Part shown: positions 45,808-56,843 of the stretch, one piece after another
Position numbering within the stretch: the first letter of the stretch is position 1
How the letters are laid out: the number at the start of each line of letters is the position of its first letter
From: Datura wrightii
Lineage: Eukaryota; Streptophyta; Magnoliopsida; Solanales; Solanaceae
Reading direction: 5' to 3'
Assembly: GCA_035772735.1 (NCBI GenBank)
Contig: JASDFA010000007.1
Span: 39,214,501-39,278,500 of the forward strand
DNA length: 64,000 nt
Translations under genes and position numbers: made by a program
The notes under the pieces: generated by a model
The model's database searches: none
The model's input: the letters and a program-made list of their open reading frames with translations, nothing else
Told to the model about the DNA's origin: nothing

Positions 45808-46138
45808 TGAGTTATCAGTTGCGCTAGTGGTGAGTCCTCATCTTTCGAGGATGATGTTTATTTTCCTTCAGTTAGACTTAGAGTTAGTTGGGGGCTTGTC
45901 CCAACAACTCATCAAATATAGATGGCTTTCAGACACAGATTCGGAGTTTCAGTTTTTTTTTCAGTTGTATAAAGCATTATGATTTAGTTCTTTTTCATAA
46001 ATAGTTTTTTATATTTTTAAAGCTTCTTCTATGATATGACTCATATTACTAATGTTACGATAGACCATGGGTTGACTTGGGGTTACTTATGACTCCAAGT
46101 ACCGTGTCTCGTCCATGGTATAGACTCGGGTCGTGACA

Positions 46139-46670
46139 GAAATAGTTCTAGCAAGTTGATATCATGCAAGCTAATAACAAATAATTCGGGTGAGTGGTAA
46201 GCCAATGGAAATGGTTCTATCATGTATTATGCAAATGAAAAATGATTTTTATAGGTATATAAACCTCATGAGTCCTCCATGGATCCCTACTATCCAATAG
46301 AGGAAGCGGGTGTATACAAGTTTCTTGGTCAGTGCATTGTCTTTTATATTGATTGACTGTTGAAGTGTTGAGATGGTTGTGATATTGATTTCATTTGGTA
46401 CATTTGAGGTATATTGTGATAATATAAGTAGTGTAGTTGATGTGGAGACTATATTGTGGTATCATCAGTAGTTTAGCTAATTTTGGATAATATGTGCCTT
46501 TTCTGCTTTATTGCGTTGATATTAAATTTCTAAATTATTGTTGTGAGGAATTAATATTATGGCTTATTTATAATTGTTAAGAAGGAACTTGTAGGATTGT
46601 ACCTCATCATCACTTCTAGAAAGGGTTAGTCATCACAGTTTCCTGAGTACACAATTTTTTTATATTCATG
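46139..46670 (+). repeat. H0 3' LTR, second part
   Basis: Resumes after the GAAAT duplication. A/T-rich, no gene. It ends just before the TGACGCC start of E6 and does not contain the typical LTR end (GTCGACTTGG...GTGACA), which suggests that E6 interrupts it and that the rest lies beyond the window. Confidence 0.55.
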
Positions 46671-49005
46671 TGACGCCCCACCTTGGGATGCATAACTGAC
46701 ACCTCATGCCATACTGGACTCTAAGCTAACCTGGCTAGTCAAATACACTTCTCGTGCATACCAGCAACACATACTCAAGAAAACAAATAGTTATATCTCG
46801 GCTGTAAACACAGCCCTAGGCTGACAAGGCCGTTATACAACACCTGCAGTAAATCAGCTAACCCAACAGTTGCAATAGTAATATCATCCTATGCGTTGCC
46901 GACAAGACCACCATGCTCCTAACAGATAACACAACTAGGTCCCACGTGGCCAACAATGCATATTATATCACATATAGGCCCCACATAGCCAATAACATAA
47001 AGCTAACTAAAAACTGTAGTCTGCAAGACACTAAGAGTATAATATTGGTCGGGACAGGGCCCCAACCTACCCAAAACTATACAACTAAAGATAGTAAAAC
47101 CTTAAACATCAGAGAACTCTGAAAGAAAGGAGCTAACCAATCTACTAGATTCGGGTAGCTACTGAGACGGTCTCAAACCCTGTCTGTCTGGACCTGTAGG
47201 CAAGTATACAGTGCCCCATGCAAGAGCGTTAATACAATATTTAATAAATATGTAACAAAATAAATAATAACTAAATGAAAGCTGATAAGGAACTGAAAGT
47301 AATCAGTAATAAGGGCCAGAAGTTAACCTGAATAACCTCACAGTATGGACTATAGCTAACAAGTAATGTACAAACAAGAACCTAACCTAGCCCCCATAAG
47401 CTTGAAAGTTATAAACAACACAGAATAACCTACCTGGGCCCCTATAAGCCCCAACAAGTGCAAGCAATCTATACTCTTCCTATCAGTACCATTATACTCC
47501 CGTAAGCAAGTTGTAACTAAGGTATACTCAACCTCTGAAGCTATAACTGAACCTTCTAGGCTCCTACGACTATGTCTGAGCCATCTGGGCTTCTATAACT
47601 ATATTTGAGCCATCTAGGCTCCTATAACTATATTTGAGCCATATAGGCTACTGTAACTGTATCTGAGCCATCTAGGCTCCTATAACTGTATCTAAGTCAT
47701 CTGAGCTCCTGTAACTATATCTGAGCCATCTAGGATCCTATAACTGTATCTATAAAAGGGAAGAAGGTACACGGTAACTAATAGTAGGTAGTTCATCTAG
47801 AAAGCTACCACACGATCCCTTTGGAAACTTTGGTGCCACTGACTGGAAAATAAGGCCATTTTATCATGATTCTTGTCCTGCAGGCGTCAAGATACGCCAA
47901 TGGTTTGTAGGCGAGCTCTACTATATACATATAGGTGTGGATCAGTATATTTGTATCGCCAAACTATGCCTTATGCTGCTTAACTTAACAAAGTACACTA
48001 ATAGCTTCCCTCAGGCCTCTTTGGCCTCAATATGGCAGAAAAACACTTACCAGTCTCCTTAACCAGTAAATAATTGAACAGGGAATCCCTCCATCGCCTC
48101 TAGCAATAATCAAAATTGAATACAAACTTCCCGAAAAGGGATACTATGTTATAATCTCAATTTGTCACACAAGAGCTAACCACAACACTATAAGCACGAG
48201 CTACTACAAGGTATTGATCGTATCATCTAAACAACATGAGTAACTTGCCAAGAGGAGTTAGCCTTAACATATCTTAATCATCGAATTCTGCTCAATTAAC
48301 CCTACTGTAACTCAAGAACCGATAACTCCTCCAAATTGTATCCCTTACATTGAGGAAGTATGGCTACCAATCCTTATTTTAAAATGTAACAAGCACAAGT
48401 CATAAACTTGTTTAATTTAGCTAAAAGATTACAAATTCCCAAGAGTTTAGAAGGTAGAAATACTTACTTATCACTTGTAGAAGTCTAGGACTCAATTAGA
48501 AATGATTTTACAACTTCTACCTGGCGGGACTCTTATAATCCAAGCTATATTTCAAGAAATAACTCCGTAGATGCGTTCTTCACAGGCCTAGGAATCATTA
48601 CCCAAGAAGAATTTGTAATTAGACAAGGTTTGGTAACTTAATTTGCCTTAAATAAATGAGAAAGTAAAGGGAAACCCGTACCTTGGTTGACTTTTTAAGT
48701 TGGGAAATATTTCTAATGGTCTAGCATTTCACCACTTAATATAAAAATAAGTTGGGGATGTAGAGGCCAGGGTGCGTCGCATAGCTCCCTGCGCTGTAGG
48801 CTGCAAGGTTGTTGCTGTACGCAGGCCCTTGCGCAGCAGGGCTGCCACATCCCCTAGGCTCTTGCGGTCTAGCCTTGCCCGACCTTGCTTACACCCTCAG
48901 CAAGCCATCCTCAACCGCCTTCCCCAGATATATACACTATAAATACTGAGTGTACACCAACTAACGTCATAGCAACAATAAAATTTTTCCCGTGGTGAAA
49001 CATCA
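46671..49005 (-). repeat. E6 3' LTR (2335 bp)
   Basis: Starts TGACGCCCCACC and ends GAAACATCA. Next to it the minus strand has the purine tract CCTGAGGGGGGGA. No gene. It holds a seven-copy 29-bp minisatellite (47549-47751) and a GC-rich patch (about 48760-48900: GCGTCGCATAGCTCC, CCTTGCGCAGCAGGG). Confidence 0.92.
47549..47751. repeat. 29-bp minisatellite, seven copies
   Basis: Copies start at 47549, 47578, 47607, 47636, 47665, 47694 and 47723, exactly 29 bases apart. The core is GAGCCATCTAGGCTCC followed by TATAACTATATCT. Most units contain the inverted repeat GAGCC-ATCTA-GGCTC. Copies are head to tail with no spacers, so this is not a CRISPR array. Confidence 0.93.
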
Positions 49006-49279
49006 TCCCCCCCTCAGGGACATTGTCCTCAAATGTAATCTAAATTTAGGTGACTTAGTCCTCAGGCTTTGCCAAAAATTTTGGCAGAGTCTCCTCTATA
49101 ATATGGACTATTTGTAAACCTGAAACATAGAATAGTCCAACATAGGCATCTCACAAGATCCTCATACAGCTATATAATATGGTTCCACCATAATTAAGTG
49201 AACAATCAGCAATAATAATATCAAAAGTGGTATAACAATATATGACTCACTGTCTCACCTCAACTATACAACTTGTGTC

Positions 49280-49740
49280 TATACTACTGTTAAGAGGTCT
49301 GGAACAAGTAAAGGTATCTAAATTTCATGTTTTCTCAGCTTCCCAAGTAAACTCTTCTGCATTTCTGTTCCTCTATAGGACTTTAACGGAGGCTACATCT
49401 TTGGTTCGCAATCTATGGACCTGCTGATCTAGTATGGCTATTGGAGTTTCTTCGTAGGACAATTCCTCTATGACATAAACATCCTCATCTGGGACAACCC
49501 GAGATGGGTCTCCAATACACTTCTGTAGCATCGATACATGAAAGACTAAATGAAAAGATTCTAGCCCTGAAGGTAATTCTAACTCATAAGCCACTTAGCC
49601 TATCTTCCGAAGAATCCGGTATTGCCTGATGAATCTAGGGATAAGCTTTCCCTTCTCGCCAAATCTCATGACGCCCTTCATAATCGAAACTTTTAGGAAT
49701 ACCCAGTCATTAACATCAAACTATAAATATCTATGTCGTA
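49280..49740 (-). pseudogene. pol: E6 integrase C-terminus and chromodomain-like tail
   Basis: GPY module around 49690-49600 (VMRFGEKGKLIPRFIRQYRI reads R-Q-Y for G-P-Y), then an open piece 49594-49373: AYELELPSGLESFHLVFHVS, CIGDPSRVVPDEDVYVIEEL, LRTKDVASVKVL. The chromodomain-like end follows after a stop at about 49370. About 270 bases of untranslated tail separate it from the 3' LTR. Confidence 0.87.
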
Positions 49741-50720
49741 CATTGGAATAGGACTTTTGACAACTCTGGGCTGTCAATAAACGTTCTCTAATGAGTTTAA
49801 CTTTCTCTTCTAACTGAAGTATCATGTCTGGTTCAATGAACCATGACTCACCGACTTCAAACCATACTATGGGGGGTCTGCACTTCTGCCCATATAAGGC
49901 CTCATACGGTGCCATCTTGATGGTAGAATGATAGCTACTATTATACGCAAATTCGATAAGAGGTATGTCCTTATCGCAACTTCCTCTAATGTCTAACACG
50001 CACGCTCGTAGCATATCTTCGAGTGTCCGAATGGTGCGCTCTACCTAGCGATCTTTCTGGGGGTGAAAAGATGTACAATTAACCTGCATCCCCAAACATT
50101 TTTTAAATGATTTCCAAAACCTAGTTGTAAATTGGGCCCCTCTATTAGAAATGATGGGCACTGGAACACCATGCAGTCCGAGTATCTCTTTAAGGGACAA
50201 CTTAGCATAATCTTCAGCTGAAAATGTAGTCTTGACTGGCAAGAAATGAATTGATTTTTTCAATTTGTTGATGATAACCCAAATAGAGTCAAATTTACGT
50301 CTGGTACGAGGCGAACCTGTAATAAAATCCATATTGATTGCTTCCCGATTCCACATAGGCATGGCCATTTCCTGAGTCATCCCACCAGGTTTCTAATGTT
50401 CAACCTTTACCAGCTGGCAATTGGGACATTGTGCTATAAATTCAACAATACCTTTCTTCATCCCATCCCACCAATAGACCTCTTTTATATCATGATACAT
50501 TTTCGTCAAGCCCGGGTGAAGAAAATAATAAGAATAATGTACCTCTATCATAATCTACTGATGAAGCCCTGCTATATCTGGAACGCAGAGTTGACCCTTG
50601 AATCTCAAAACTCCGTCCTCTATTATCTCAAAGGCTAACAACCCTTCTTGATGAACTTTCCTCTGAGATGTGCCAGTCTTGGGTCTTCATATTGTCATTC
50701 TTTCATTTTTATAACCATAG
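49741..50720 (-). pseudogene. pol: E6 integrase zinc and catalytic domains
   Basis: Zinc region near 50520-50400, with the sense of GMKKGIVEFIAQCPNCQLVK readable (both Cys kept). Core open at 50380-50045: REAINMDFITGSPRTRR (Asp), LHGVPVPIISNRGAQF, where the second catalytic Asp is Asn (codon AAT, 50146-50144). After a stop, RTIRTLEDMLRACVLDIRG holds the last segment, then IEFAYNSSYHSTIKMAPYEA. Broken by a few stops. Confidence 0.88.
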
Positions 50721-51250
50721 ATGACACTGTAGTATTCTGAATTAGAACTCGATTATCTTCTGAATATACTACCCGGACTGCTGAACTAGCTAACTGATGC
50801 CGCTCTTAAACCATCCACCATGTTTCTGGCCTCAAGTATGATAAAATGCCCATGGATCTGCAGTTGAGGGCATCAACAACAATATTAGCCTTTCCTGGAT
50901 GATATAGGATGTTTACGTAGTAGTCTTTCAACAACTCTAACCAATGACGCTACAACAAATTCAACTCTTTCTGCATAAAAACATACTAGAGACTTTTATG
51001 ATCCGTGAAGATGTCTACATGAACACCATAAAAGTAATGCCTCCAAATTTTTAGAGCATGAATAACTGCAGCTAATTCTAGATCATGGGTGGGGTAATTC
51101 TTCTCGTCTTTCCTCAGTTGCCTCGAAGCATAGGCAATTACCATACCATATTGCATCAGAACACATCCTAATCCACTGCCTGAAGCGTCACCATATACAG
51201 TATAGCCCTTTGAACCCTCTGGCAAGGCTAAGACTGGTGCAAATATCAAT
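50721..51250 (-). pseudogene. pol: E6 RNase H
   Basis: Open at 51249-50986: APVLALPEGSKGYTVYGDAS (first Asp), GLGCVLMQYGMVIAYASRQL, KNYPTHDLELAAVIHALKIW (Glu), GVHVDIFTDHKSL (Asp). A stop follows the S-L-x-Y-V motif. The ILYHPGKANIVVDALN end (about 50920-50870) is readable in frame beyond. All catalytic residues seen are in place. Confidence 0.9.
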
Positions 51251-51967
51251 CTGTTTGTAAATTCTTGGAAATTTTGTTCACAAGCCTCAGTCCAATGAAC
51301 TTAGCTACTTTTGGAGTTAATTTCGTTAATAGTGTTGATAGGGCAGAGAATCCTTCCACAAACCTTATGTAGTACCCGACTAACCCTATGAAACTACGAA
51401 CCTCAATTGGAATTGTGGGTCTGGGCCAAGTTTTTACAGCCTTAATTTTCTGCGTGTCCACCTGAATGCCTACATCTGACACAATATGGCAAAAGAAGGC
51501 TACAGAATTTAACTAGAACTCACACTTCAAAAACTTCGCATACAACCTGCAATCTCTGAGGATCTAGAGTACTGTTCGCAGATGATCTCTATCTTCAGCT
51601 TCTGAACATCAATATTTTATAATGTCATCAATGAACACAATAAGGAAGACATCTAGAAACAATCTGAATGTGCTGAACCCTGAATCCATAAACACTGTTG
51701 GAGAATTCGTCAACCTGAAAGACATAATAAGGAACTCCAAATGGCCATATCTAGTTCTAAAGGTTGTTTACGGAATATCCTTCTCGCAAACCTGTACCTA
51801 GAGGTACCCTAATCTTAAGTCAATCTTTGAGAATTATTTCGCCTCCTGCAACATGTCAAACAAATAATCTATTCTCGATAGAGGATACTTGTTCTTGTAG
51901 TTACTTTATTTAGCTGTCGATAATCTATAGCTTTCACAGTGAGCCATCTTTCACAAATAGGACTGGC
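51251..51967 (-). pseudogene. pol: E6 reverse transcriptase, second part
   Basis: From the E7 junction (minus strand 51967): V-L-F-V-K-D-G-S, AIDYRQLNK, YPLSRIDYLFD-like residues, LRLGYLQV-like, then FLIVFIDDIIKY with the catalytic F-I-D-D intact (about 51640-51605), and LQAVCEVFEV-like residues. The connection at 51482-51246 reads VGIQVDTQKIKAVKTWPRPT, EVRSFIGLVGYYIRFVEGF and SALSTLLTKLTPKV. Several stops. Confidence 0.85.
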
Positions 51968-54166
51968 TGCAATACCCTGGAAGTGCCTAAGTGTAGACCC
52001 AGGAGTTAAAAGTTGAAAACTCTGAAACTAGGAAAAATATTGCAGAATGGGTGACCCTACGGATCATTGGTCTAACCAACAACCCATTGGGAGGAGTCGT
52101 GGAAAGTATCTGGTCTGGGGATAGTGGAAGCAACGATCGATGTAATGACTCGTTCTGGGAAAAAATGAGTCATCGTTTGTAGTCGTGGTGGGAGATATAC
52201 TTTAGCATCTGAGAAGTAACAGGTCATCCCACAACCCGTCATGAGTTACCACGAATCGTGGTAGTAGTCATCATTTGAATGGGAGATTTTCAGTAGGTTC
52301 GACGGAAGGAAGCCACGACTTGTTGGTGGGTGTAATGAGTCATGGTGAGGCTCGTTGTATGATAAGGTCCCAAGTTTGAAGGAGGAAACAACAGTCGATA
52401 CAACGACTCGTTGTATTGTAGCATGACCCATTGGAGCGCCCGTTGGTTCATCTAGTGAAGAATTTTCTGTGTAATCATTAAGCGCATTTTCATCATTCCT
52501 ACATCCTAACGCCCTATACTATGTACTTTAACTCTCATAATGGTGGGTTTTAGGAGGGGAAAACCTATTTTAAGTGAATCCTTTCATGCATGCAAACTTA
52601 GAGAGTTAAGGGAGGTGATTTAGAGCAAGCTTTCAAGGTTTCCATTCAAAATTTTCTTGGGCAATCAGAGAAATGGTGGAATTAAGCCCTTTCAAGTATG
52701 TAGGGTTATGAATGGGTGTCTCCATTCACACTCATGCCTGTTCTCTATTAATTCATGAAAGTCTATCAAAAATCTCATGGGGTTTTGAATCAATTTTTGT
52801 GAAAATCTAATGTTTTGCTAATGGGATATGATGATTTATGATTTACATCATATTTTATGGATTTTGATCAGATTTTATAATTATTTTACTTATAAAATTA
52901 TTAATTTCGATTTCTACAAAATTAAGACCAATTATGCATGATCTATGATGAATCGATTTCTGATCTACATCTCAATTGTTGATATCTACAAACCCAGCAT
53001 GACTTATGATTTGAAATATAGATTTACTCTATTACCCATCATGATTTGATGATTCTCAAATTATATATATGATCTACGAGTATGCATGAAATCTATGATT
53101 CATGAATTATGTTTTTGGCTGGCTCACGGGCCTTATGTCATGGCTAGTTCACGTATGTATAAATATGTTTTTGATTATCATGATTTAACTAGCCAATGAA
53201 TTCATGCATGTTATACCATAAGCACTATATATTTTTTGGGAGTAGTATCGAACACCGAGTAGGTTCGAGGCCTAGGTTATACCTCGGATCTCATAAACTA
53301 TGTTCCACGTAGGTATGTTGGGACCTCCTTTGTGACTGTCCCCAGCCCAATTGTCCTTTTTATGGTGATATAACACTTTGATGGTCCAACCCTTGGAAAG
53401 GTACGGACACCCTCCCGACTAGGGTTACAAGTCGGGCTTCGTGTGTGCTCATATGAGGTATGTCGGTTAAGAGAATCTCCCATTGTTCCTCATGATTTAT
53501 GCATGTTTATGATTATGCATGTTTGCTCAAGTTATGTTCAATATACTTTACTCTCATGCTTATGATTACGAATGTATTATGAATGCTTCGAAAACCTTGA
53601 GCCTTGTGTCATGTTATGCTATGATATTTATGATATGAGCATGATGTCCTACTCTTATGATGTTTTATGAGTTTTACATAGTTTGAATGTCCATTTTACT
53701 TACCTTACATACTAGGTACATTCCGCGTACTGACCGCATACTTTCTATGTTATATCGTTTCATGATATAGGACCTGACTCTCAGGCTAATCCTCATCTTT
53801 AGATAATCTCAGAGTCCACTTTCAGCTTATTGGTGAGTCCTCATGTTCCAAGGGTCATCTTTCCAGACATTTACGTTATTTTATGTTTCAATACTTGGCC
53901 GGGTTTGTTGGGGGTTTTGTCCTATCAACCCATCATATGTAGTAGAGTCTCTCAGATAGTATGTAGTATGCAGTTTGCGTGTATGTCTAGAGATTTCATA
54001 CATTATGATATGTTATGATTATTTTTACATTTCCGCTATGTTTTATGTTCAGCCTTCCTCTTAAAGTGAATGAAGTTAAATGTATGCTTATGCCATGGGT
54101 CGACTTGGGACCTCTTGGGGTTCCTTGTCCTGTGTTACGATCAGGGTCTACATTTAGGTCGTGACA
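51968..54166 (+). repeat. E7 5' LTR (2199 bp)
   Basis: Starts TGCAATACCC and ends GGTCGTGACA. No gene. GACTCGT motifs at about 52040-52440, including the 19-base palindrome ATACAACGACTCGTTGTAT (52398-52416). Twin hairpins at 53715-53732 and 53751-53769. The typical end CATGGGTCGACTTGGGACC is near 54093. Confidence 0.94.
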
Positions 54167-54170
54167 AACT

Positions 54171-54181
54171 TTGTATCAAAG
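54171..54181 (+). other. E7 primer-binding site, decayed
   Basis: TTGTATCAAAG against TGGTATCAGAG, in the same place after the LTR as in E4 and E5. The two differences suggest decay after insertion. Confidence 0.8.
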
Positions 54182-54374
54182 TAATAGGGTTTGAAGTTTC
54201 CTAGGGTGTTTGAAAGCCACGTTAAGTAGAGTCTTTCCATGGGTGTGAAGCGTGCCACACTTATGACGAAGAGGCTACGAGACGTTTAGGAAATTTACCT
54301 TCTTTCATGATCTATGTCATGCGATGAAACGTCTTTCAATCCTTCTAATTCGTGCTATTTGCGATTGCGGAATC

Positions 54375-55575
54375 ATGGCTCCCAGAGGAATGAATGGAAG
54401 AAGAAATGGGAACGGTGAAGGCCACGGAGATGGAAATGATCATGGGCATCAGCAAGCCCCACCTATTCAGAAGCCCCAGGCACTAGAGCCAGTTGCCCAT
54501 GCAGAGTTTCGGGCAGCTATCCAAGTGTTGGTGCAGTCCTTGACCACTCAGGTCAACCAGGAGGATGTTGCGAATATCCCATAGAATGACAATGCGACAG
54601 CGAACCGGGTTAGAGATTTCTTGAGGGTGAACCCTCTAGAGTTCCTTGGGTCTAAGGTGGATGAGGATCCGCATGATTTCACCGAGGAGATTTTAAAAAT
54701 CACCTAGTTTATGGGGGTAACTAATGGAGATTGTGTTGATTTGGCCTCATATCAGCAAAAAGGGTGGCTCACATATGATTCAAGCAGTGGAGGGGTGCTA
54801 GGGCAGTGGGAGCAGGCCCTATAGGTTGGGAAGAGTTCTAGGAAGCATTCTTGGATCGGTTTTTCCCTCGAGAGATGAGGGAGTTTAAGGCGGCTGAGTT
54901 TATTAACTTTAAGCAGGGTGACATGTCCGTTCAGGAGTACGCATTGGAGTTCACCCATCTATCCAAGTATGCGACAGAGTTGGTGGTGAACCAAAGGGCT
55001 CGAGTGAGCCATTTTATATATGGAGTGGCAAACTATCTGGATAAGGACTGCTAGATCATAATTTGCATCAGGATATATACTTTCCCCACATTGTGTTGCA
55101 TGTTCAGCAGATGGAGTCGGTGTATCAGAGGCACAGAGAGGCAAAGAGGGCCAAGACTGATAGCTATGGGGCATTTCAGGCCAAATCAGGGGGTGGGCAG
55201 TGTCAGCAGTGTAAGCATAGGTCTATTGCACTAGAACCATCATTGACCAGTACACAATCTAGATTCAGAGGGGATCGGCGGAGCAAGGCCCTAGACTTGA
55301 GAGGCTAGGGTAGCATATAGATAGAGCACACTTTTCCAGTTTGTGTGAAGTGCAGCAAGAACCACTTAGGGAGGTGCCTAATTGGTTCGGATGCTTGTTT
55401 CGGGTGTGGCAAACTCGGACAAAGGCTCAGGGATTGCCCTTCAGCTAGATCAGGGGGCGGTGCAGCCTATATGCCAGCAGCCATTTCAGCCGCCCCAGCA
55501 ACTCGTACCCCTCAGCAGGGTGCATCGACTAGTTCAACCAGTGGTCAGTGCCAAAACAGGTTTTACGCTTTAGCA
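54375..55575 (+). pseudogene. gag: E7 gag
   Basis: Start ATGGCTCCCAGAGGAATG (MAPRGMNGRR), chosen over the in-frame upstream ATG at 54324 because E4 has the same start. N-terminal part with Gly/His-rich stretch and ALEPVAHAEFRAAIQVL to a stop at 54582. Capsid at 54851-55054 after a shift: DRFFPREMREFKAAEFINFK, GDMSVQEYALEFTHLSKYAT. The zinc knuckle C-F-G-C-G-K-L-G-Q-R-L-R-D-C (about 55396-55437) has Gln in place of the His ligand. A Pro/Ser/Gln-rich tail leads to CQNRFYALAPRQE. Confidence 0.9.
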
Positions 55576-56100
55576 CCCCGCCAGGAGCAAGAGGTCTCCC
55601 CGGATGTGGTCACTTGTGTGTTGCGTGTTTTTCATATTGATGTTTATGCTTTGCTAGATCCAGGGGATACCTTGTCTTTTGTGACTCCTCACATTGCTAG
55701 TAGCTTTGGAGTTAGTCCCGAGACTCTGTCAGAATCATTTTTAGTTTCTACTCCTATTGGTGATTCAGTGGTAGCTAGGCTAGTGTATAGAGGATGCTCG
55801 GTCACTATATTGCATAAAGTCACCTCCGCAGACCTTGTAGAGTTAGCCATGACTGATTTTGACATTATTATTGGCATGGATTAGTTGTATGCGTGTTATG
55901 CTTCTGTAAATTGTAGAACCCGTGCGGTGGAATCCCGTTTTCTAGGTAAGCCAATCTTGGAGTGGAAAGGTAGTTCGGCGGTACTTATAGGTCGGTTTAT
56001 TTCATACCTTAAGGCTAGGAAGATGATTTCTAAGGTTTTCATGTATCATTTAGTTAGGGTTAAGGATGTTGAGTCTGAGACCCCGACTATTCAGATAGTT
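55576..56100 (+). pseudogene. pol: E7 aspartic protease, one nonsense codon
   Basis: In frame with the zinc knuckle of gag: VFHIDVYALLDPGDTLSFVT has the D-P-G active site with D in place of A next to it. VSPETLSESFLVSTPIGDSV, VTSADLVELAMTDFDIIIGMD. The Trp of the conserved G-M-D-W is TAG (55882-55884), a single G-to-A change. The frame then stays open: YASVNCRTRAVESRF, LKARKMISKVFMYHLVRVKD. Apart from this stop the protease is nearly intact. Confidence 0.92.
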
Positions 56101-56843
56101 CTGGTGGTGTGTAACTACCCAGAAGTATTTCTGGATGATTTGCCAGGTGTTCCTCCTGAGAGGGAAATTGATTTTGGTATTGATCTTCTACCTGATACAC
56201 AACCTATCTCTATTCCTCCTTACAGGATGGCTCCAGTCGAGCTAAAGGAGTTGAAGGACCTGTTAGATAAGGGATTCATCAGACCGAGCAAGTCTCCATG
56301 GGGTGCACCAATTTTATTTGTCCGAAAGAAGGATGGTTCGCTTTGGATATGCATAGACTATCAACAATTAAACAAGGTCACTGTTAAGAATAGGTATCCT
56401 TTACCTAGGATCGATGACTTATTTGACCAGCTTCAAGGTGCAAGGTGTTTCTCAAAGATAGATCTCAGGTCCGGGTATCATCAGCTCAGGGTTCGGGAGT
56501 ACGATATCCCAAAGATAGCCTTCAGAATGTGGTATGGTCATTATGAGTTTGTAGTTATGTTTTTTGGACTAACAAATGCTCCTGTATCTTTTATGGACCT
56601 GATGAACAGGGTGTTCAAGCCGTATCTAGACATGTTCATGATTGTGTTATTGACGACATCCTCATATACTCTTGGAGCAAGGAGGAGCATGGCACTCATT
56701 TGAGAGTAGTGCTTCAGACTCTCAAGGATCGCCAGTTGTATGCGAAGTTTAGCAAGTGCGAGTTTTGTTAGAGCTCAGTAGCATTTTTGGGCCACATTGT
56801 GTCAAGCAAAGGTATAAAGGTAGATTCTCAAAAAATGTAGGCG
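56101..56843 (+). pseudogene. pol: E7 reverse transcriptase, frameshift in the catalytic box
   Basis: Open from the protease stop for 272 codons: VFLDDLPGVPPEREIDFGID, YRMAPVELKELKDLLDKGFI, RPSKSPWGAPILFVRKKDGS, YPLPRIDDLFDQLQGARCFS, KIDLRSGYHQLRVREYD, FGLTNAPVSFMDLMNRVFKP. Just before the catalytic F-I-D-D one T is missing (about 56646-56648), so I-D-D-I-L-I-Y continues in another frame. LQTLKDRQLYAKFSKCEF and GHIVSSKGIKVDSQK follow. Very well preserved otherwise. Confidence 0.93.

Larger units (their letters stand above)
27025..46138 (+). mobile_element. E5: Tekay-like chromovirus with E4 and S1 inside its LTRs
   Basis: Borders TGTAACACCCC at 27025 and GTCGTGACA ending 46138, flanked by the perfect duplication GAAAT (27020-27024, 46139-46143). 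The 5' LTR is split by E4 (27025-27435 plus 35490-37609). The primer site is at 37614; gag to chromodomain run 37830-42410. The 3' LTR (42685-46138) holds solo LTR S1 and lacks about 575 bp present in the 5' LTR. The LTRs differ far more than those of E2 in the stretch I compared, as expected for an older insertion. Confidence 0.92.
42685..46138 (+). repeat. E5 3' LTR, carrying S1
   Basis: Starts TGTAAAACCACG and ends GGGTCGTGACA at the GAAAT duplication. Without S1 it is about 1.97 kb; it lacks about 575 bp corresponding to 36603-37178 of the 5' LTR. GACTCGT motifs are dense at 42760-43340. The hairpin GTTGTAT...ATACAAC is at 44255-44277. No gene. Confidence 0.92.
4136..46670 (+). mobile_element. 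H0: outermost Tekay-like chromovirus, split by nested insertions
   Basis: Host element reconstructed from pieces that read on in the same strand and order: a 5' LTR tail (4136-4402), the protease-RT linker and RT start (4403-4606), mid RT (14391-14892), RT end to integrase and chromodomain (22815-25060), and a 3' LTR in two parts (25073-27024, 46139-46670). Each join is supported because the protein reading continues across the inserted element: P-W-G-T across E2, and G-H-V-V-T-K across E3. Gag and protease are missing by internal deletion. Only about 5-6 kb of this span is H0 itself. The 3' LTR probably continues beyond E6, outside the window. Confidence 0.75.

Noticed and set aside
46913..47122. 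ORF of 69 codons at the left end of E6
   Set aside because: It lies in the E6 3' LTR, antisense to the element, and the sister LTR does not keep the frame over the part visible.
47549..47751. Regular 29-base repeat period, as in CRISPR repeats
   Set aside because: The copies are head to tail with no spacers, in a plant retrotransposon LTR; it is a minisatellite.
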